In this document: positions 47,565 through 58,770 of the stretch, piece after piece | How the letters are laid out: each line of letters opens with the position of its first letter | Position numbering within the stretch: position 1 is the stretch's first letter | From: Craterostigma plantagineum | Lineage: Eukaryota; Streptophyta; Magnoliopsida; Lamiales; Linderniaceae | Length of the DNA stretch: 64,000 nucleotides | Assembly (NCBI GenBank): GCA_027422505.1 | Contig: JAPQWV010000001.1 | Location: 8,246,001-8,310,000, forward strand | Reading direction: 5' to 3' | Program-made: the position numbers and the translations under genes | Notes under the pieces: model-generated | Told to the model about the DNA's origin: nothing | What the model saw: the letters and a program-made list of their open reading frames with translations, nothing else | The model's database searches: none

Positions 47565-47867
47565 AGGACAGGTAGGTGAAATTCACCTACGACACGTAAA
47601 CGGTTATGTGAATTATTATGTGATACTTATGTGCTTATGTGGTTTAGTGATTTACGTGGTTTACATGTGTTAAATATTTCTGGCATGTTATATATCTGTT
47701 ATTTGCACTGCATGCATGTGCACGACACTTCAGAATGAGAGAGGTTGACCGTGTTGGCACGGTGGCACCTTACGGTGTCGGCGCGAGGCGCGTGTGGGTA
47801 GATGTGACCGATTTCGGTTGTCGACTCGGAGTCGAATTGAGGTTGGTACTAGTGCACCTGACGGTTG

Positions 47868-48010
47868 GTGCCGTCGACACGGGTGGTTGGTGCCGCCCGA
47901 CTTTATGTGAACGGTTGGTGCTGGTATGATCAGTGGTTGGCGCCGTTGATGACGGTTGGTGCCGTCGAGATGAGTGGTTGGTGCCGCTCGGACCCTACGA
48001 TTGGTGCCGT
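47868..48010. repeat. GGTTGGTGCCG short repeats
   Basis: About seven copies of GGTTGG(T/C)GC(C/T)G at irregular 18-40 bp spacing. Confidence 0.7.
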
Positions 48011-48116
48011 ATGTTCAGTTATGAGGTGCATAGTCCTACCTAGGACCCTAATATTAAGATATGGTAGAGATGGAAAATGATCGTGGATGTTACGTTGGGT
48101 GAGTGCACTCTAACAA

Positions 48117-48290
48117 GACCTGAGTTGGCCGCCCGAGCGTTGGATGAGAGCTAACTCTAACGTGACCTGAGTTGGCCGCCTGAGCGTTGGGTGAGAGCTA
48201 AATCTAACGTGACCTGAGTTGGCCGCCTGAGCGTTGGGTGAGTGCACTCTAACGAGACCTGAGTTGGCCGCCCGAGCGTATATGTTGTCG
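48117..48290. repeat. 47-bp tandem repeat, four copies
   Basis: GACCTGAGTTGGCCGCC begins at 48117, 48164, 48211 and 48256 (spacing 47, 47, 45). Confidence 0.85.
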
Positions 48291-48696
48291 AGTCACGAGT
48301 TGTGAGAGTGGTAGGTCGTGATGAGGGTCGAGCGTGCATATCGTGAGATGTTGGGGTTGGGATTTGAGTGCACGTTGCATACATGCATGTTTCACCTACT
48401 GGGAAAGGAGCTCGGTTTACGTGTTGTAGGTACCGAGCCCGACGCTGATGCGTGTCGAGGCTGAGGCGGGCTGACGGCGGTGCTCCACAGACTTTTGTGG
48501 GCGAGGCTGTACATAAATGTGACCTGTGGAGCGACGTTAGTGTTTTTAATATTTGATATTTTATACATAGTGATGACAATATAGACAGATTTTATTGTAA
48601 TATATTTTATTTTGGAAAAAAATTTTGTTAGACGGGTCCTCCGCGACTTACGTTGCGAAAATACGCCACAATTAGTATTGGAAAACGAGGATCGCT

Positions 48697-48835
48697 ACAC
48701 CCGCAGCCCGCCAGGGCGGGGCGGGCCTCAATGTATCAGGCCCGCCAATGGCGGGTATATCCGCGCCCGCCCCGCCAACTGGCAGGCTTTGGCGGGCAGC
48801 GAGCCGGCCCATTTTGACAGCTCTATTTGTGATTG
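48697..48835. mobile_element. GC-rich hAT-like terminal fragment
   Basis: Inverted GGCGGGCC/GGCCCGCC words end, on the minus strand, in TAGAGCTGTCAAAATGGGCC. This resembles termini of non-autonomous plant hAT elements. The other end is not present. Confidence 0.45.
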
Positions 48836-48921
48836 TTTTTTGCTAAAACAGGAAATGCACAAAAGCTAGCGGGACACCCGATATAGTAAAATGTACAAAA
48901 ACTAATGGGACGAAGGGAGTA
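48836..48921. mobile_element. Stowaway-like MITE end
   Basis: GGGACGAAGGGAGTA (48907-48921) is the reverse of the Stowaway terminus TACTCCCTTCGTCCC, ending at a TA. GGGACACCCGATATAG inside also fits. The left end appears lost. Confidence 0.6.
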
Positions 48922-50146
48922 TTTATTTCTGCTCACTCAGATGTGTGTGCTATATATGAATGTCTCTTATTAATTTATTTTCGTTTGAAATATCAAATAA
49001 GTAATAATTTCTATTATGTATATTTCTAATTATATAAAAGGTTAAATTGATTAAGATAGAATTGTAAATAAGTAAAAATTAAGCTAAAGGAAGTTACATA
49101 GTTGTTTTTTTGTTCATTTTTTAAATTAATTTTTAAGCTTAATTGACAGACCTATTTGACGATTTATATTCACACATCACCCTTAATATAATAGAATAGA
49201 TATACCTACCAAAATAAATTTTTTACATGTAAGTACTTTTGACTGAATGTACGTCATATACGAAATTTAGGTACAATAGACAAATGTATTGTGGTACATA
49301 ATATAATTAAAAAAGGTACATCATACCTATAATTTTGGAGGTAGCATATAAAATATTTAAGTACCTCATATACACGTGATGTGGTACGTAATTTACAAAT
49401 AAAGATGAGTAAATGTAAAATGGTACCAACAGCATAGTGGATACCAATGTGTAAAAACTTATTATAATAGGTAACTACATATAAAAATTATTTGATAATG
49501 GACTGAACTGATAATTTATTATATATCAAGGTATTTAAGTATAGATTCACCAAAAAAATTATCGAAGTTACAAAATAATATTTTATAGTGGTGTGCAACT
49601 CTAATTTTCTGTTCAAACTTAATTGATCTAATCGTGATTGAAGCAACACAAATGTTCGTATTCTTTTTCAATTCTTCTAAAAAACTAGGTTCTATTAAAT
49701 CTTTGAATAATGGCTAGTCCAATTCATACTACCACCATTCATTGAAAATATTTAGTATATGTTGATTTTGATTTCTTGTCTAGCTTGCAATACCGTCTAA
49801 ATAATCCGACTATGCACTTTTTCGATAGTTGGTATGGCTTTGAACAAAGGTCACGTTCAATAGTTGTTCTTTATAATTAATCCTCGTAATATATACTAAT
49901 TGTTTTGTAACTCTCTGATGTTTGAAAACCATACAATTTTACGTTTTCTAAAATTTCCAAAATTTCTTAGTCAAACTTGCTTAGTATAATATTTCATCCT
50001 TTTTCTTTTGCCACTATAGGATTCATTTTCATAAAAAATGACAAAAGAAAAAGAAAACAATAAATTTCAAAAAGAAATAGTATAATCAAGAATAGGTATT
50101 TTTATTAAAATAAACAAAAAAATACCTCATTAACGAAATAATCGTG
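48922..50146. other. AT-rich intergenic DNA
   Basis: I see no gene, repeat array or element terminus here. Confidence 0.5.
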
Positions 50147-50152
50147 AAACGA

Positions 50153-50378
50153 TGTCAGAATTAGTGCAACTTATTGCTGCTTTGATCTTGTGAAGATATT
50201 TAGCATCAATTACGCTTTATTTATGCAAATAAATCAGCTAGATGATTAGCTGATCTTTAGCATCGTATTAATTATCTTTACTCATCCCCCGAATAATAAT
50301 ATTTTGTTACTTGTTCATCTTCATTGAGTAATAAGATTATTTCTTTTATCTCTATTTTGGGAGGCTGTATTTGCGTCA
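50153..50378 (+). repeat. Copia-3 5' LTR
   Basis: TGTCAGAATTAG to TTTGCGTCA, 226 bp. It lacks a 40-bp block present in the 3' copy, apparently lost between ATCTTT repeats. Confidence 0.8.
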
Positions 50379-50380
50379 GT

Positions 50381-50392
50381 TAGTATCAGAGC
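50381..50392 (+). promoter_or_regulatory. Copia-3 primer binding site
   Basis: TAGTATCAGAGC, an initiator-methionine tRNA site with one change from TGGTATCAGAGC. Confidence 0.8.
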
Positions 50393-50428
50393 GACAGGGC
50401 TATCAAGTGACGGGTATACTCAATCAAG

Positions 50429-51345
50429 ATGAATGGTGGAGGTGCTTCTTCGGGAATAGCCGTAGAAAAGCTTGTTGGTAATAATTATAATTACTGGAAG
50501 TTGTGTATGGAAGTCTTTCTACAGGGACAGGATCTGTGGGATGTAGTTGAAGGAGATGAAACAACGATTCCGGCAGATACTCCTCAGAATGCCGAACTAC
50601 GGCGGAAATGAAAGATCAAGTGTGGCAAAGCTCTTTTTTCTCCACGGACATCGATCAGCAGGGAATACATTGATCATGTACATGATCTAAATACACCAAA
50701 GGAGATTTGGGAGACATTTCAAAAGTTGTTCACCAAGAAAAATACAGCTCGACTGCAATTTCTTGAAAATGAACTAGCTGTAGTAACTCAAGGTAAGCTT
50801 TCTGTTGAAGAATATTTTTTGAAAGTAAAGAGCTTGTGTTCTGAAATTTCAGAATTGGATGCTGAGGATCGAATAAGTGATGCACGTTTGTGTCGGTATG
50901 TTATTCGTGGACTACGGAAAGATCTTATGCCTTTCGTCTCTTCGATACAAAGATGGGCGACTCAGCCATAAATCATTGAGTTAGAAAATTTACTTTCTAA
51001 CCAAGAAGCCTTGGTAAAGCAAATGATGAGCGAAGTCAAGTCTCTTACCAAGCCAGAGGACGTGTTGTACGTTAAAGATCAAAAGAGAATGAATTATAAC
51101 TCAAAGTATTCATTGAGTGAAGGGAATCAGTCTAGACCAGAGGAGCAGTCGCAGAAATTCTCAAAAGCTTGCTACAAGTGTGGAAACTTGGACATATGAA
51201 GCGAGATTGTCGGGTGAAACTTCGGTGTGATCGATGCGGGAAACCAGGCCACATGAAGGCAAATTGCAGAGTAAAGTTGCAAGGAGCAGAAGAAAACATT
51301 GCACATGAAAAAAATGAGTCTCAACATCAAGCATGGGAACAATGT
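50429..51345 (+). pseudogene. Copia-3 gag
   Basis: It starts MNGGGASSGIAVEKLVG, 37 bp after the primer site. The gag core is recognisable (NYNYWKLCMEVFLQGQDLWDVVEG, here cited as NYNYWKLCMEVF; ARLQFLENELAVV; VEEYFLKVKSLCSEI). Two CCHC knuckles follow: CYKCG-N-LGHMKRDC across a frameshift near 51170, and CDRCGKPGHMKANC. TGA at 50609 (probably from Trp) and TAA near 50970 interrupt the frame. Confidence 0.8.
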
Positions 51346-54266
51346 TTAACTGTTGAAGTTCTTGATCAACCAACGGATGTGGCTTCAATTGCGCATAAAG
51401 ACGATGCTCCTAAATATGATCATGCTACCATCAATTACGTCGAAGAATGGATTGTTGATTCTGGTTGCTCTCATCACGCAACTGGTAATGACTCTCTTTT
51501 ATCACATGTCCGTCCACATAGTAGAAAGAAAGTTATTGTGACCGCAGATAATTCATTACATCCTGTGATGAAAGAAGGCGATTTGAACGACGGGAGGGTT
51601 CTTCTGAAGGATGTTTATCATGTTCCTGGGTTAAAGAAAAATCTTGCTTCCGTCTCGCAAATAACAGATTCAGGGAAGTATGTTCTTTTCGGTCCAAATG
51701 ATGTTAAAATTCTTTCTAGCGTGAAACACGTTGATGCTGATGTTCTCCTCTGTGGAAAACGGAAAGAATCATTGTATGTTCTATCTGCAAGTGATGAATA
51801 TGTCAAACAGGCTGGTCGCAATGATAGCTCAACGTTGTGGCATGCACGCTTGGGTCTTGATGGTTTTCATTTCAAAGATATTCAACATAATCAAGTTTGC
51901 CCGGTTGCCAATATGGAAAATCTCATTGTCTTCCCTTCACACCTTCGGCATTTTTGGAATTGGTTTATTCTGATTTATTGGACCAACAAGGACAGCAAGC
52001 TATACTGGGCTTCAGTACGCAATGATGATAGTCGATGATTTTTCACGCTTTAGCTGGATATATTTTTTAGAGCACAAAAGTGAAGCATTTTCGAAGTTCG
52101 TTCAATTTAAGCATGAGGTAGAGACAGAACTTGGGAAGCAAATTAAATGTTTACGCACGGACAACGGAGGAGAATTTTTATCGAAGGATTTTATGGATTA
52201 TTGCAGCGAGCATGGAATTCACCGCCAAATGACTTGCCCATAAACCCCGCAGCAAATGGGGTAGCTGAGCGCAAGTTAGCTCATCTTACATCTATTTGTT
52301 TGTCTTGGTTGCATGGCAGGAGTCTTCCAAGAGAGTTATGGGCAGCTACTTTTCAAACTGCTTGTCATGTCGTAAATCGATTGCCTCCATGGCCGGGGAC
52401 GGAATCATCTCCATTTGAGCTGCTCTATCATCGCAAACCTAATGTGAGCTATTTTCGTGTCTTTGGGTCCCTTTGCTATGTTCACGTATTGAAACATAAT
52501 CGAACTAAGCTTGATCCAAAAGCCAAGAAGTGCATCTTTGTTGGCTATGATACTCATAGAAAAGGTTGGAGATGTATGGACTTGGAAACTAAGAAGGTTA
52601 TTACTTCTCGTGACGTGGTGTTCGATGAAGTTTCATTTTACAAAGATGATGCAAATGACAGCAGCAACGCAACTACTCTTGCTCTATTTCCTGATGATTA
52701 TACATTAGGAAGGTGTAATTCTTCAAATGAGGGAGACGCTCAGGCTGAAGAAATTACAGAAACCACCACAAACACTGAGGTTGTCATAAGAACTAATCCT
52801 ACAAGGGAGATAAGGCTACCAAGTCATTTATCTGATTTTACAGTTGAAATGAATCAATTTTCTGTTTTATCATGTTTCTTTATTGGAGACTCTAATGAAA
52901 ATGAGCCAAAGTCGTACAGTGAAGCTAAAGGTTTTTCAGAATGGGAAAAATCAATAGAGGACGAAATCTCTGCACTTAAAAAGAACGACACGTGGGAGCT
53001 TACACCAAAGCCGCATGACGCTGATCTAATCACTTGTAAGTGGGTTTATAAGCTGAAGAAAAAGGCTGATGGCTCGATTGACAGACACAAGGGTCGCCTC
53101 GTTGCTCGTGGTTTTTCTCAGCAATACGGTCGAGACTATGATGAGACGTTTAGTCCCGTTGCAAGGATGGTAACAGTTCGGGCAAACAACTCTCTTGCTG
53201 CAACAAAAGGCTGGAAGTTATGGCAACTCGACGTGAAAATGCCTTTCTTTACCGAGAGTTTGATCGTGAAATTTCATGGACCAGCCGCAAGGTTTCGTTT
53301 CAAAGGAGTATCCTGATTATGTTTGCAGACTTAAAAAGGTATTATATGGTCTCAAGCAAGCTCCTCGTGCTTGGTTTGGTAAGATCGCTCAATATCTTGA
53401 GTTTTGTGGATTTAAATTGTCAAGTGCTGATCCGAGCCTATTTATCAAGAAATCGCCTGTTGCATGCACCTTGCTTTTGCTTTACGTTGATGATATGATA
53501 ATTACCAGTGATGATATTGATGGGATTGATCGTCTGCAAGATGCTTTGTCATTTCGCTTTGAAATGAAGAGTTTAGGAGAAGCAGGTTGTTTCTAGGTTT
53601 GGAAATTGAAAAATGCAATGGCTACCTTATATCTCAAAAAAGGTATGCATCGAGCTTATTACAGAGGTTTGGCATGGGAAATTCAAAAGCAAAATCTACT
53701 CCCATGGAACCAAATCTGAAGTTAGCAAGAAATGAAGGTAAGCCGTTGGCAGATGCAACTGTTTTTCGTCAAATTGTTGGTAGTCTATTTTATTTGACTA
53801 TCACAAGACCCGATATTGCATTCTCGGTGGGAGTTATTTCTCAGTTTATGGATCATCATGTGAGAGTCACTTAACTGCAGCGAAAAGAATTCTGTGTTAC
53901 ATCAAAGGCACTTGGAGTTGTGGATTAATGTATGAGCAGTCTAAATCATTTTCCTTGAGTGGTTTCGTTTATGCAGATTGGGCTGGCGATGTAAATGACA
54001 GGCGTTCTACAACAGGTTTCTGTTTTACATTTGGCTCAGCTATGATATCATGGTGTAGCAAAAAGCAAAGTACGGTTGCTCTCTCGAGTTGTGAAGCCGA
54101 ATATGTGGCAGCTACAATGGCTACTCAAGAAAGTTTATGGCTCAAGAGACTTTTTCAGGAAATGATTACTGCACTCAATAATCCAGTACAAATTTATTGT
54201 GATAATGAAAGCGCAATAAAACTTGCTGAAAATCCGGTGTTTCGTGCTCATTCAAAGCGAGATTAA
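51346..54266 (+). pseudogene. Copia-3 pol, broken and 3'-truncated
   Basis: Protease WIVDSGCSHHATG (about 51450), zinc-finger remnant (STLWHARLG), integrase core (IVDDFSRFSWIYF, RTDNGGEFLS, NGVAERKLAHL), RT ([35 protein letters not shown]) and RNase H (YADWAGDVNDRRSTTGFC, SSCEAEYVAA, YCDNESAIKLAENPVF). Frames change near 51900, 52020, 52240, 53250, 53590 and 53870. RNase H ends at HSKRD, where the usual His-Ile continuation is replaced by LTR sequence. Confidence 0.85.
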
Positions 54267-54449
54267 TTATCTTTATGAGTCATCTTTAGCATCGTATTAA
54301 TTATCTTTATGAGTCATCTAGTTTAAATATGTAATTCCCTTAGTATCTTTACTCATCCCCCGAATAATAATATTTTGTTCCTTGTTCATCTTCATTGAGT
54401 AATAAGATTATTTCTTTTATCTCTATTTTGGGAGGCTGTATTTGCGTCA
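54267..54449 (+). repeat. Copia-3 3' LTR, 5'-truncated
   Basis: It contains the 5' LTR end (ACTCATCCCCCGAATAATAA to TTTGCGTCA) plus a duplicated ATTAATTATCTTTATGAGTC. The first part of the LTR is missing. Confidence 0.8.
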
Positions 54450-54469
54450 AAACGAAAACCATTAATAAA

Positions 54470-54931
54470 ATACAGCAATTCGTAGTCTTTTTTTACGAGT
54501 TAGTAACTCATATAATATAAATACGAATTACTCGTACAAGGTGGCCCGCTGACCTGACGTGGCTTCCGTGTAAAAAAGTTGCCACGTAACTCGTATTATA
54601 TTTTTACGAGATTGTAACTCGTATAATAAACATACGAGTTACTCCATTTACTCGTACACGGTGGCCCGCTGACCTGACGTGGCAAAAATATGGACGTAAC
54701 TCGTAAAATATAAATACGAGTTACGTTCGTGGCCGACCACCCTGCATGGCCAAGTGTCAGTTAATAATGCGAGTATCTCGTATTTAGTTGATACGAGTTA
54801 CTCGAATTATTGCAATAATTCATGCAATAATTAGAGTAACTCGTATGTATTATTTACGAGTTACGTGCGACTTGCATGTTGGTGCAATAATGCATGTAAC
54901 TCGTATTTATTACATACGATTTACATCTCTA
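54470..54931. repeat. Hairpin-rich block of GTAACTCGTA/TACGAGTTAC words
   Basis: Complementary words occur at 54586, 54614, 54633, 54696, 54792, 54836, 54855 and 54894 and can form many A/T-looped hairpins. A direct repeat (GTGGCCCGCTGACCTGACGT) occurs at 54541 and 54661, 120 bp apart. It lies just upstream of the MULE-like gene and may be its subterminal or promoter region. Confidence 0.7.
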
Positions 54932-54935
54932 TAAA

Positions 54936-54945
54936 TACCCCCACC
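54936..54945 (+). promoter_or_regulatory. TATA box upstream of the MULE-like gene
   Basis: CTCTATAAATACCCC lies about 35-40 bp before the ATG at 54975. Confidence 0.5.
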
Positions 54946-54974
54946 CCTTTCGATTTTTAAAACGCAACACAAAA

Positions 54975-55990
54975 ATGGTGTCGAGTCGGGTACAAGTCAT
55001 AGTATATTTCGGCGGTGAGATAATTCAATCATCCGATTTTGTCGTCAGTTATAGTATCCGTCCTATTGCCTATAGGCGAATTCGTCGCAACACCAATTTT
55101 TCGGAGTTTATGTCATTTTTGTTCGAAATTACGGGTGCTGATAGCAGTCGTTGTTCGTTAACTGTTCAGGCAAAAAATGAATACTTTCAACATTCCCGCC
55201 TCTTTCATCAGTTATTCCAACTCTCCAACAACAACGATTTACAATTTTCATCAATCCCGATTCGAAGAACAATTGTGTTGAGGTTTTTGTTGAAATAATT
55301 GAAAATTCAAGTTTTGATTTGAATGAAGAGCCTCATCGGAATTTTGAAGTTGGTTCTTCGAGTTATACATGTCCGGATTTTTCCAACTTTGTCTCAGTTA
55401 CGGCAGGGTTCAGCAATGTTTCCCTGGAAATGCCCACGCATGGTGTTCTATTCAATATGCCGGAATCCGTGTCAGAACCCGATCCAGATTTTGTGCCTGA
55501 ACCAGAGGAAGACATTGATATTAGTGATTCGGAAGCAGACGATGAGGATCCACGGTCCGAGTTACCCGATCCCAACGAACCTAACGAGAACAACGACGAC
55601 GATGCGCCAGATGATACCACTCCACTGGACTCTGCTACTCCAACGCTGTTTCAGTCGTCCCATTTTTTCATACGTACCAAATGCCACCTCCTGGTGGTGA
55701 CGAGTACGGTGGTTACGGGGAGTTTTACGACAGAGATAACCCTATGTTTTGTCGAGGTATGATTTTTCCAACTAAGAAACATTCACAACGTGCTGTCGAC
55801 GGTTTTTCGATCAGGGTTGCTAGACGCGAGTATAACGTCAACGGGAGCAGCAGTACACGTTGGAGTGTTCAATGTGATCACACGGCTGATTGCCCTTGGA
55901 GACTGAGGGCATCCTTCAAGCCAAAAAATGGTTACTGGTCTGTTAGAAAATTTGAAGAACCGCAAAATTGCTATATGACTGAGTTGGTCT
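54975..55990 (+). pseudogene. MULE (MuDR-like) transposase, N-terminal and DNA-binding part only
   Basis: The first frame (MVSSRVQVIVYFGGEIIQ...) matches the N-terminal beta-grasp-like region that begins many plant MULE proteins. After a shift near 55260 comes an acidic linker (EPEEDIDISDSEADDEDPRS). After another near 55670 comes the MuDR DNA-binding domain: GMIFPTKKHSQRAVDGFSI, RWSVQCDHTADCPWRLRAS and the partial zinc ligands of that motif. The DDE catalytic domain and SWIM finger are absent; the gene ends in an AAT microsatellite. It would bind element ends but cannot cut. The PMD gene lies next to it on the other strand. Confidence 0.8.
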
Positions 55991-56215
55991 TAATAATAAA
56001 TAATAATAATAATAATTTATATAATAATAAAATAATAATAACGATAAATATAATAATAAAAAATAATAATAACAATAAATACAATAATAAGAATAACAAT
56101 AAATAATAATAATAAAACTAATATATTAACAAAAATAAATATAATAATAAGAATAGTAACAATAATAAAAGTAATAATAACAATAATAACCATAAAAATA
56201 ATAATAATAATTCGC
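55990..56215. repeat. (AAT)n microsatellite
   Basis: Imperfect AATAAT/AACAAT runs separate the MULE and PMD genes. Confidence 0.9.
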
Positions 56216-56249
56216 TTCAAATTTTTCGAAAGCGTATAACAGTCAATAC

Positions 56250-57846
56250 AAAAAAAATGCTTCACATAGGGGTGATGCGCCAGATGACCGTCGGTCCCAC
56301 AAGGAGCTGGCCTACGAACTCTATTTCCTCGACGGTTAACTTGCTCCGCGTCATCTACCGGACTGCGAGGACGTCGCGGTCGTGGTGAAGGTGTAATAAA
56401 CGCCTAAGATGTGATGTGTTAAATTAATGTTTAATTTAAATTTTAGTAAATAATTTAGAATAATTTAACATACCTGATGATCCATATAATCTGGCTGTGA
56501 GTTGTGTTGGGCTGCAGATGACTGCAAGAAGGGCGAAAAATCGTCAAAGAAGGACGGGTTAACAGCTTCGTGCACCTGAGATGGTCCCGCCTCATGTACG
56601 TGAGATGGTCCGGCCTCACTGCTCCGTCCAATCTGGCGTCGCGAGATGAGCATATTATCCATCTGCTCCAGTAAGTTGATCGACTCGTCATAATTTCCGC
56701 TCCTCGCGTAACATAGGCTCTCGTGAACCCCGTGTTCCTAAAAATGAATAACGAAATTATATCATTTGAGATATTAAACAAATAACATTAGTAAATAACT
56801 TAAACTTACGATGCTAGACATAAAAACTGCATCCCCCATCTGGAAGCCCCGTGACATCTGCATCGCATGTGGAGATATGTAGAGGCGAGTAATTTGATGA
56901 AACCAGTCGTAATATCCATCCTCCACCGACATGAGTGCCGTCGTGGAAGGACAATTAACGACGGTTTCCTCTCGCTCCTCCCATAACCCAATCCAGCCTG
57001 CATGATGCATTCTCCAATCCATCCCCGACTGCTGCCGACGCTCGTACATATGAAGATTGGTATCTCGATACGGCGGTATAACGGGAATCTTTTGGATAAT
57101 CCCAAACTATCGAAGGACTCGTTCGGGGTAATGCCACTCCACGATATTGAAGAAGATGAGGGGACACCTTGATCCACAAGCGATCGGCAAGCACTGGGGA
57201 GGAAGTGCGACAATCTCTGGGAGCGTCATGTCGTACGGATCCCATACAAATTGATGCGCTCGCAGGCGATCAAGGCACTCGCTGATGGTGCGTATGTTCG
57301 AATTTGTCGACGTAGTGTGATCATATAACGCGTTCCACCTGTCTTATATTTACACAACATTTATAAATGTAACAAGGAAAAAAATTACAAACTTTATGAA
57401 CGACCATACCTCGCAGCATGTGACGAGATCGGTAAGACTATCCCGTCGAGTATAGTGGGCTCCATGGAGATACGATGAAGACCACGAACTGGCTGAAATG
57501 GCAGGATCCTCACATATGCCCATGCCTAAAACAAATCACATGTTTGAAATAAATTTCAAAAATAACTATAAAATTAATCAAAGTTTCTATATAATTTACC
57601 TGCAACAGCCGTAGGGGTCCGCCTATATTCAGCTTTTTCGGCTCGCATGCCGACCAAGACTCTCTGTACAGGAATGCCAGGACGACACTACTCCAACTAA
57701 ACGTGGCCACCTCATCAATATCCTCCAACAGTTGATGGTAGGTCAACGATACGGTGCTCGCGCTACCATCGGGAACATCACCGCACCAAAGAGCAGCATC
57801 GCTAATCGACACGTGATGTGCTAATATAGATTTCAAGTGCGACAAG
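56250..57846 (-). pseudogene. Plant mobile domain (PMD) gene, five exons, 5'-truncated
   Basis: Exons by splice consensus: 57846-57600, 57525-57410, 57338-56810, 56737-56474 and 56403 to about 56250. Donors are GTAAAT, GTATGG, GTAAGT and GTATGT; acceptors are TTTTAG, GACAG, TTTTAG and TCTTAG. The protein reads EDIDEVATFSWSSVVLAFLYRE, cited here as FSWSSVVLAFLYRE, then GGPLRLLQ-AWAYVRILPFQP, HQFVWDPYDMTLPEI, CPLIFFNIVEWHYPERVLR and RRGNRVRRPAPCGTDGH. This is the PMD family (MAIN/MAIL and PP7-long relatives), also found in transposons. VLRQF has become VLR-stop-F (about 57110). The upstream part is cut off by the Gypsy-2 LTR. Role in this element is unknown. Confidence 0.75.
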
Positions 57847-58747
57847 TGATAAAATAAAATGAATACTTAATTACTATCACCAGCGTGCGATAGGCAGTGG
57901 ACCTATCGTTTGTAGTGCAGTAAAGTGAGTAAACGAGTATCGAACACGAGGAATAAACTGATTACAAGAAATAACCTGTCGACTCGATATCTAGCCTAAA
58001 TAAAATACGCAGGTTGTTTATATTATGAACTATCCTAACAGATTGATCCTAAAGCAACGATAGATTCAAAGAACACGACTAAAACTGATAAGAGTACTTT
58101 CAGATGATAAAGATGTGCGCGGGATTCGAACCCCGCTAGGTATTATCGACTAAGACAACGAAATATCGTTCCTACGTGATTAAGAGTAGATCGCAGTAAT
58201 TTCCTACCCACTCACGAATTTGCTGTCGCCCTAAACGCTCGCGGGGATATAAAATTCAGTAATTACTAATGGCGAGGATCGAGTATTTGCTTTCGCCCTA
58301 TACTCGAATTCTATCATCTACGATTTTCCTAAACGATTTTCCACACATTCACTTTAATACATAGACATATTAAAGCGAAGAACAATTTCATAGATCGATA
58401 AATAGTCAAAACACACGAGTCAAGATAAACATATGTCTTAAATTTGAATTAACCTAACGTTCATCTAATCCCAAACACAGAGGGGATTTAACTACTCATA
58501 ATTAATGGGAAAACAACGAAGGAAGCAGAAACAAGGGAAGGAAGACTTATGATCTTGAGTACTGATGGATCTGGGATGGTAGCGTGGATGAATCTTCGTT
58601 CCTTGTTCAATTCGGCGTGAATTCGTTGTTGATCCGTTTCTTGCGCTCCAGGATGCAATTCCCTGTTCTTTTTTGGCTCTTTTTCGTCTCATGATGGATT
58701 AGGGTTAATATCTGGAAGGTGTCCCCACTTTCTGGGTGGAATTTGGG

Positions 58748-58755
58748 CTTTTATA
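58748..58755 (-). promoter_or_regulatory. TATA box of Gypsy-2 LTR
   Basis: The minus strand reads GTATAAAAGCC, 16 bp after the palindrome array ends at 58771. Confidence 0.65.
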
Positions 58756-58770
58756 CTGTTTTGGCTAGTG

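Larger units (their letters stand above)
47570..48696 (-). other. Right half of the interrupted older repeat, GC-rich tandem blocks
   Basis: No gene. It opens with the near-palindrome GTAGGTGAAATTCACCTAC, has repeated GGTTGGTGCCG words (47868-48010) and a 47-bp tandem array (48117-48290). On the minus strand it begins TGTAGCGATCCTCG (48696), as Tekay/Del-type Gypsy LTRs may do. I treat it as a probable Gypsy LTR remnant with low confidence. Confidence 0.4.
50153..54449 (+). mobile_element. Copia-3, small decayed Ty1/Copia element
   Basis: A short 5' LTR (50153-50378), primer site, gag, pol and a truncated 3' LTR (to 54449). AAACGA stands immediately before the 5' LTR (50147-50152) and immediately after the 3' LTR (54450-54455). 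That is a six-base match where five is usual. The end of RNase H, the PPT and the start of the 3' LTR are deleted. Its sequence differs clearly from the SIRE elements; I do not assign a lineage. Confidence 0.88.

Noticed and set aside
6859..47569. A genuine Copia element of 40.7 kb
   Set aside because: The length is explained by nested Copia-2 and Gypsy-1, each with its own LTRs and duplication.
47735..48080. Small plus-strand ORFs in the GC-rich block
   Set aside because: They arise from GGTTGGTGCCG repeats and lack any domain.
48117..48290. CRISPR-like array
   Set aside because: The 47-bp units are contiguous without unique spacers, and the sequence is a plant nuclear genome.
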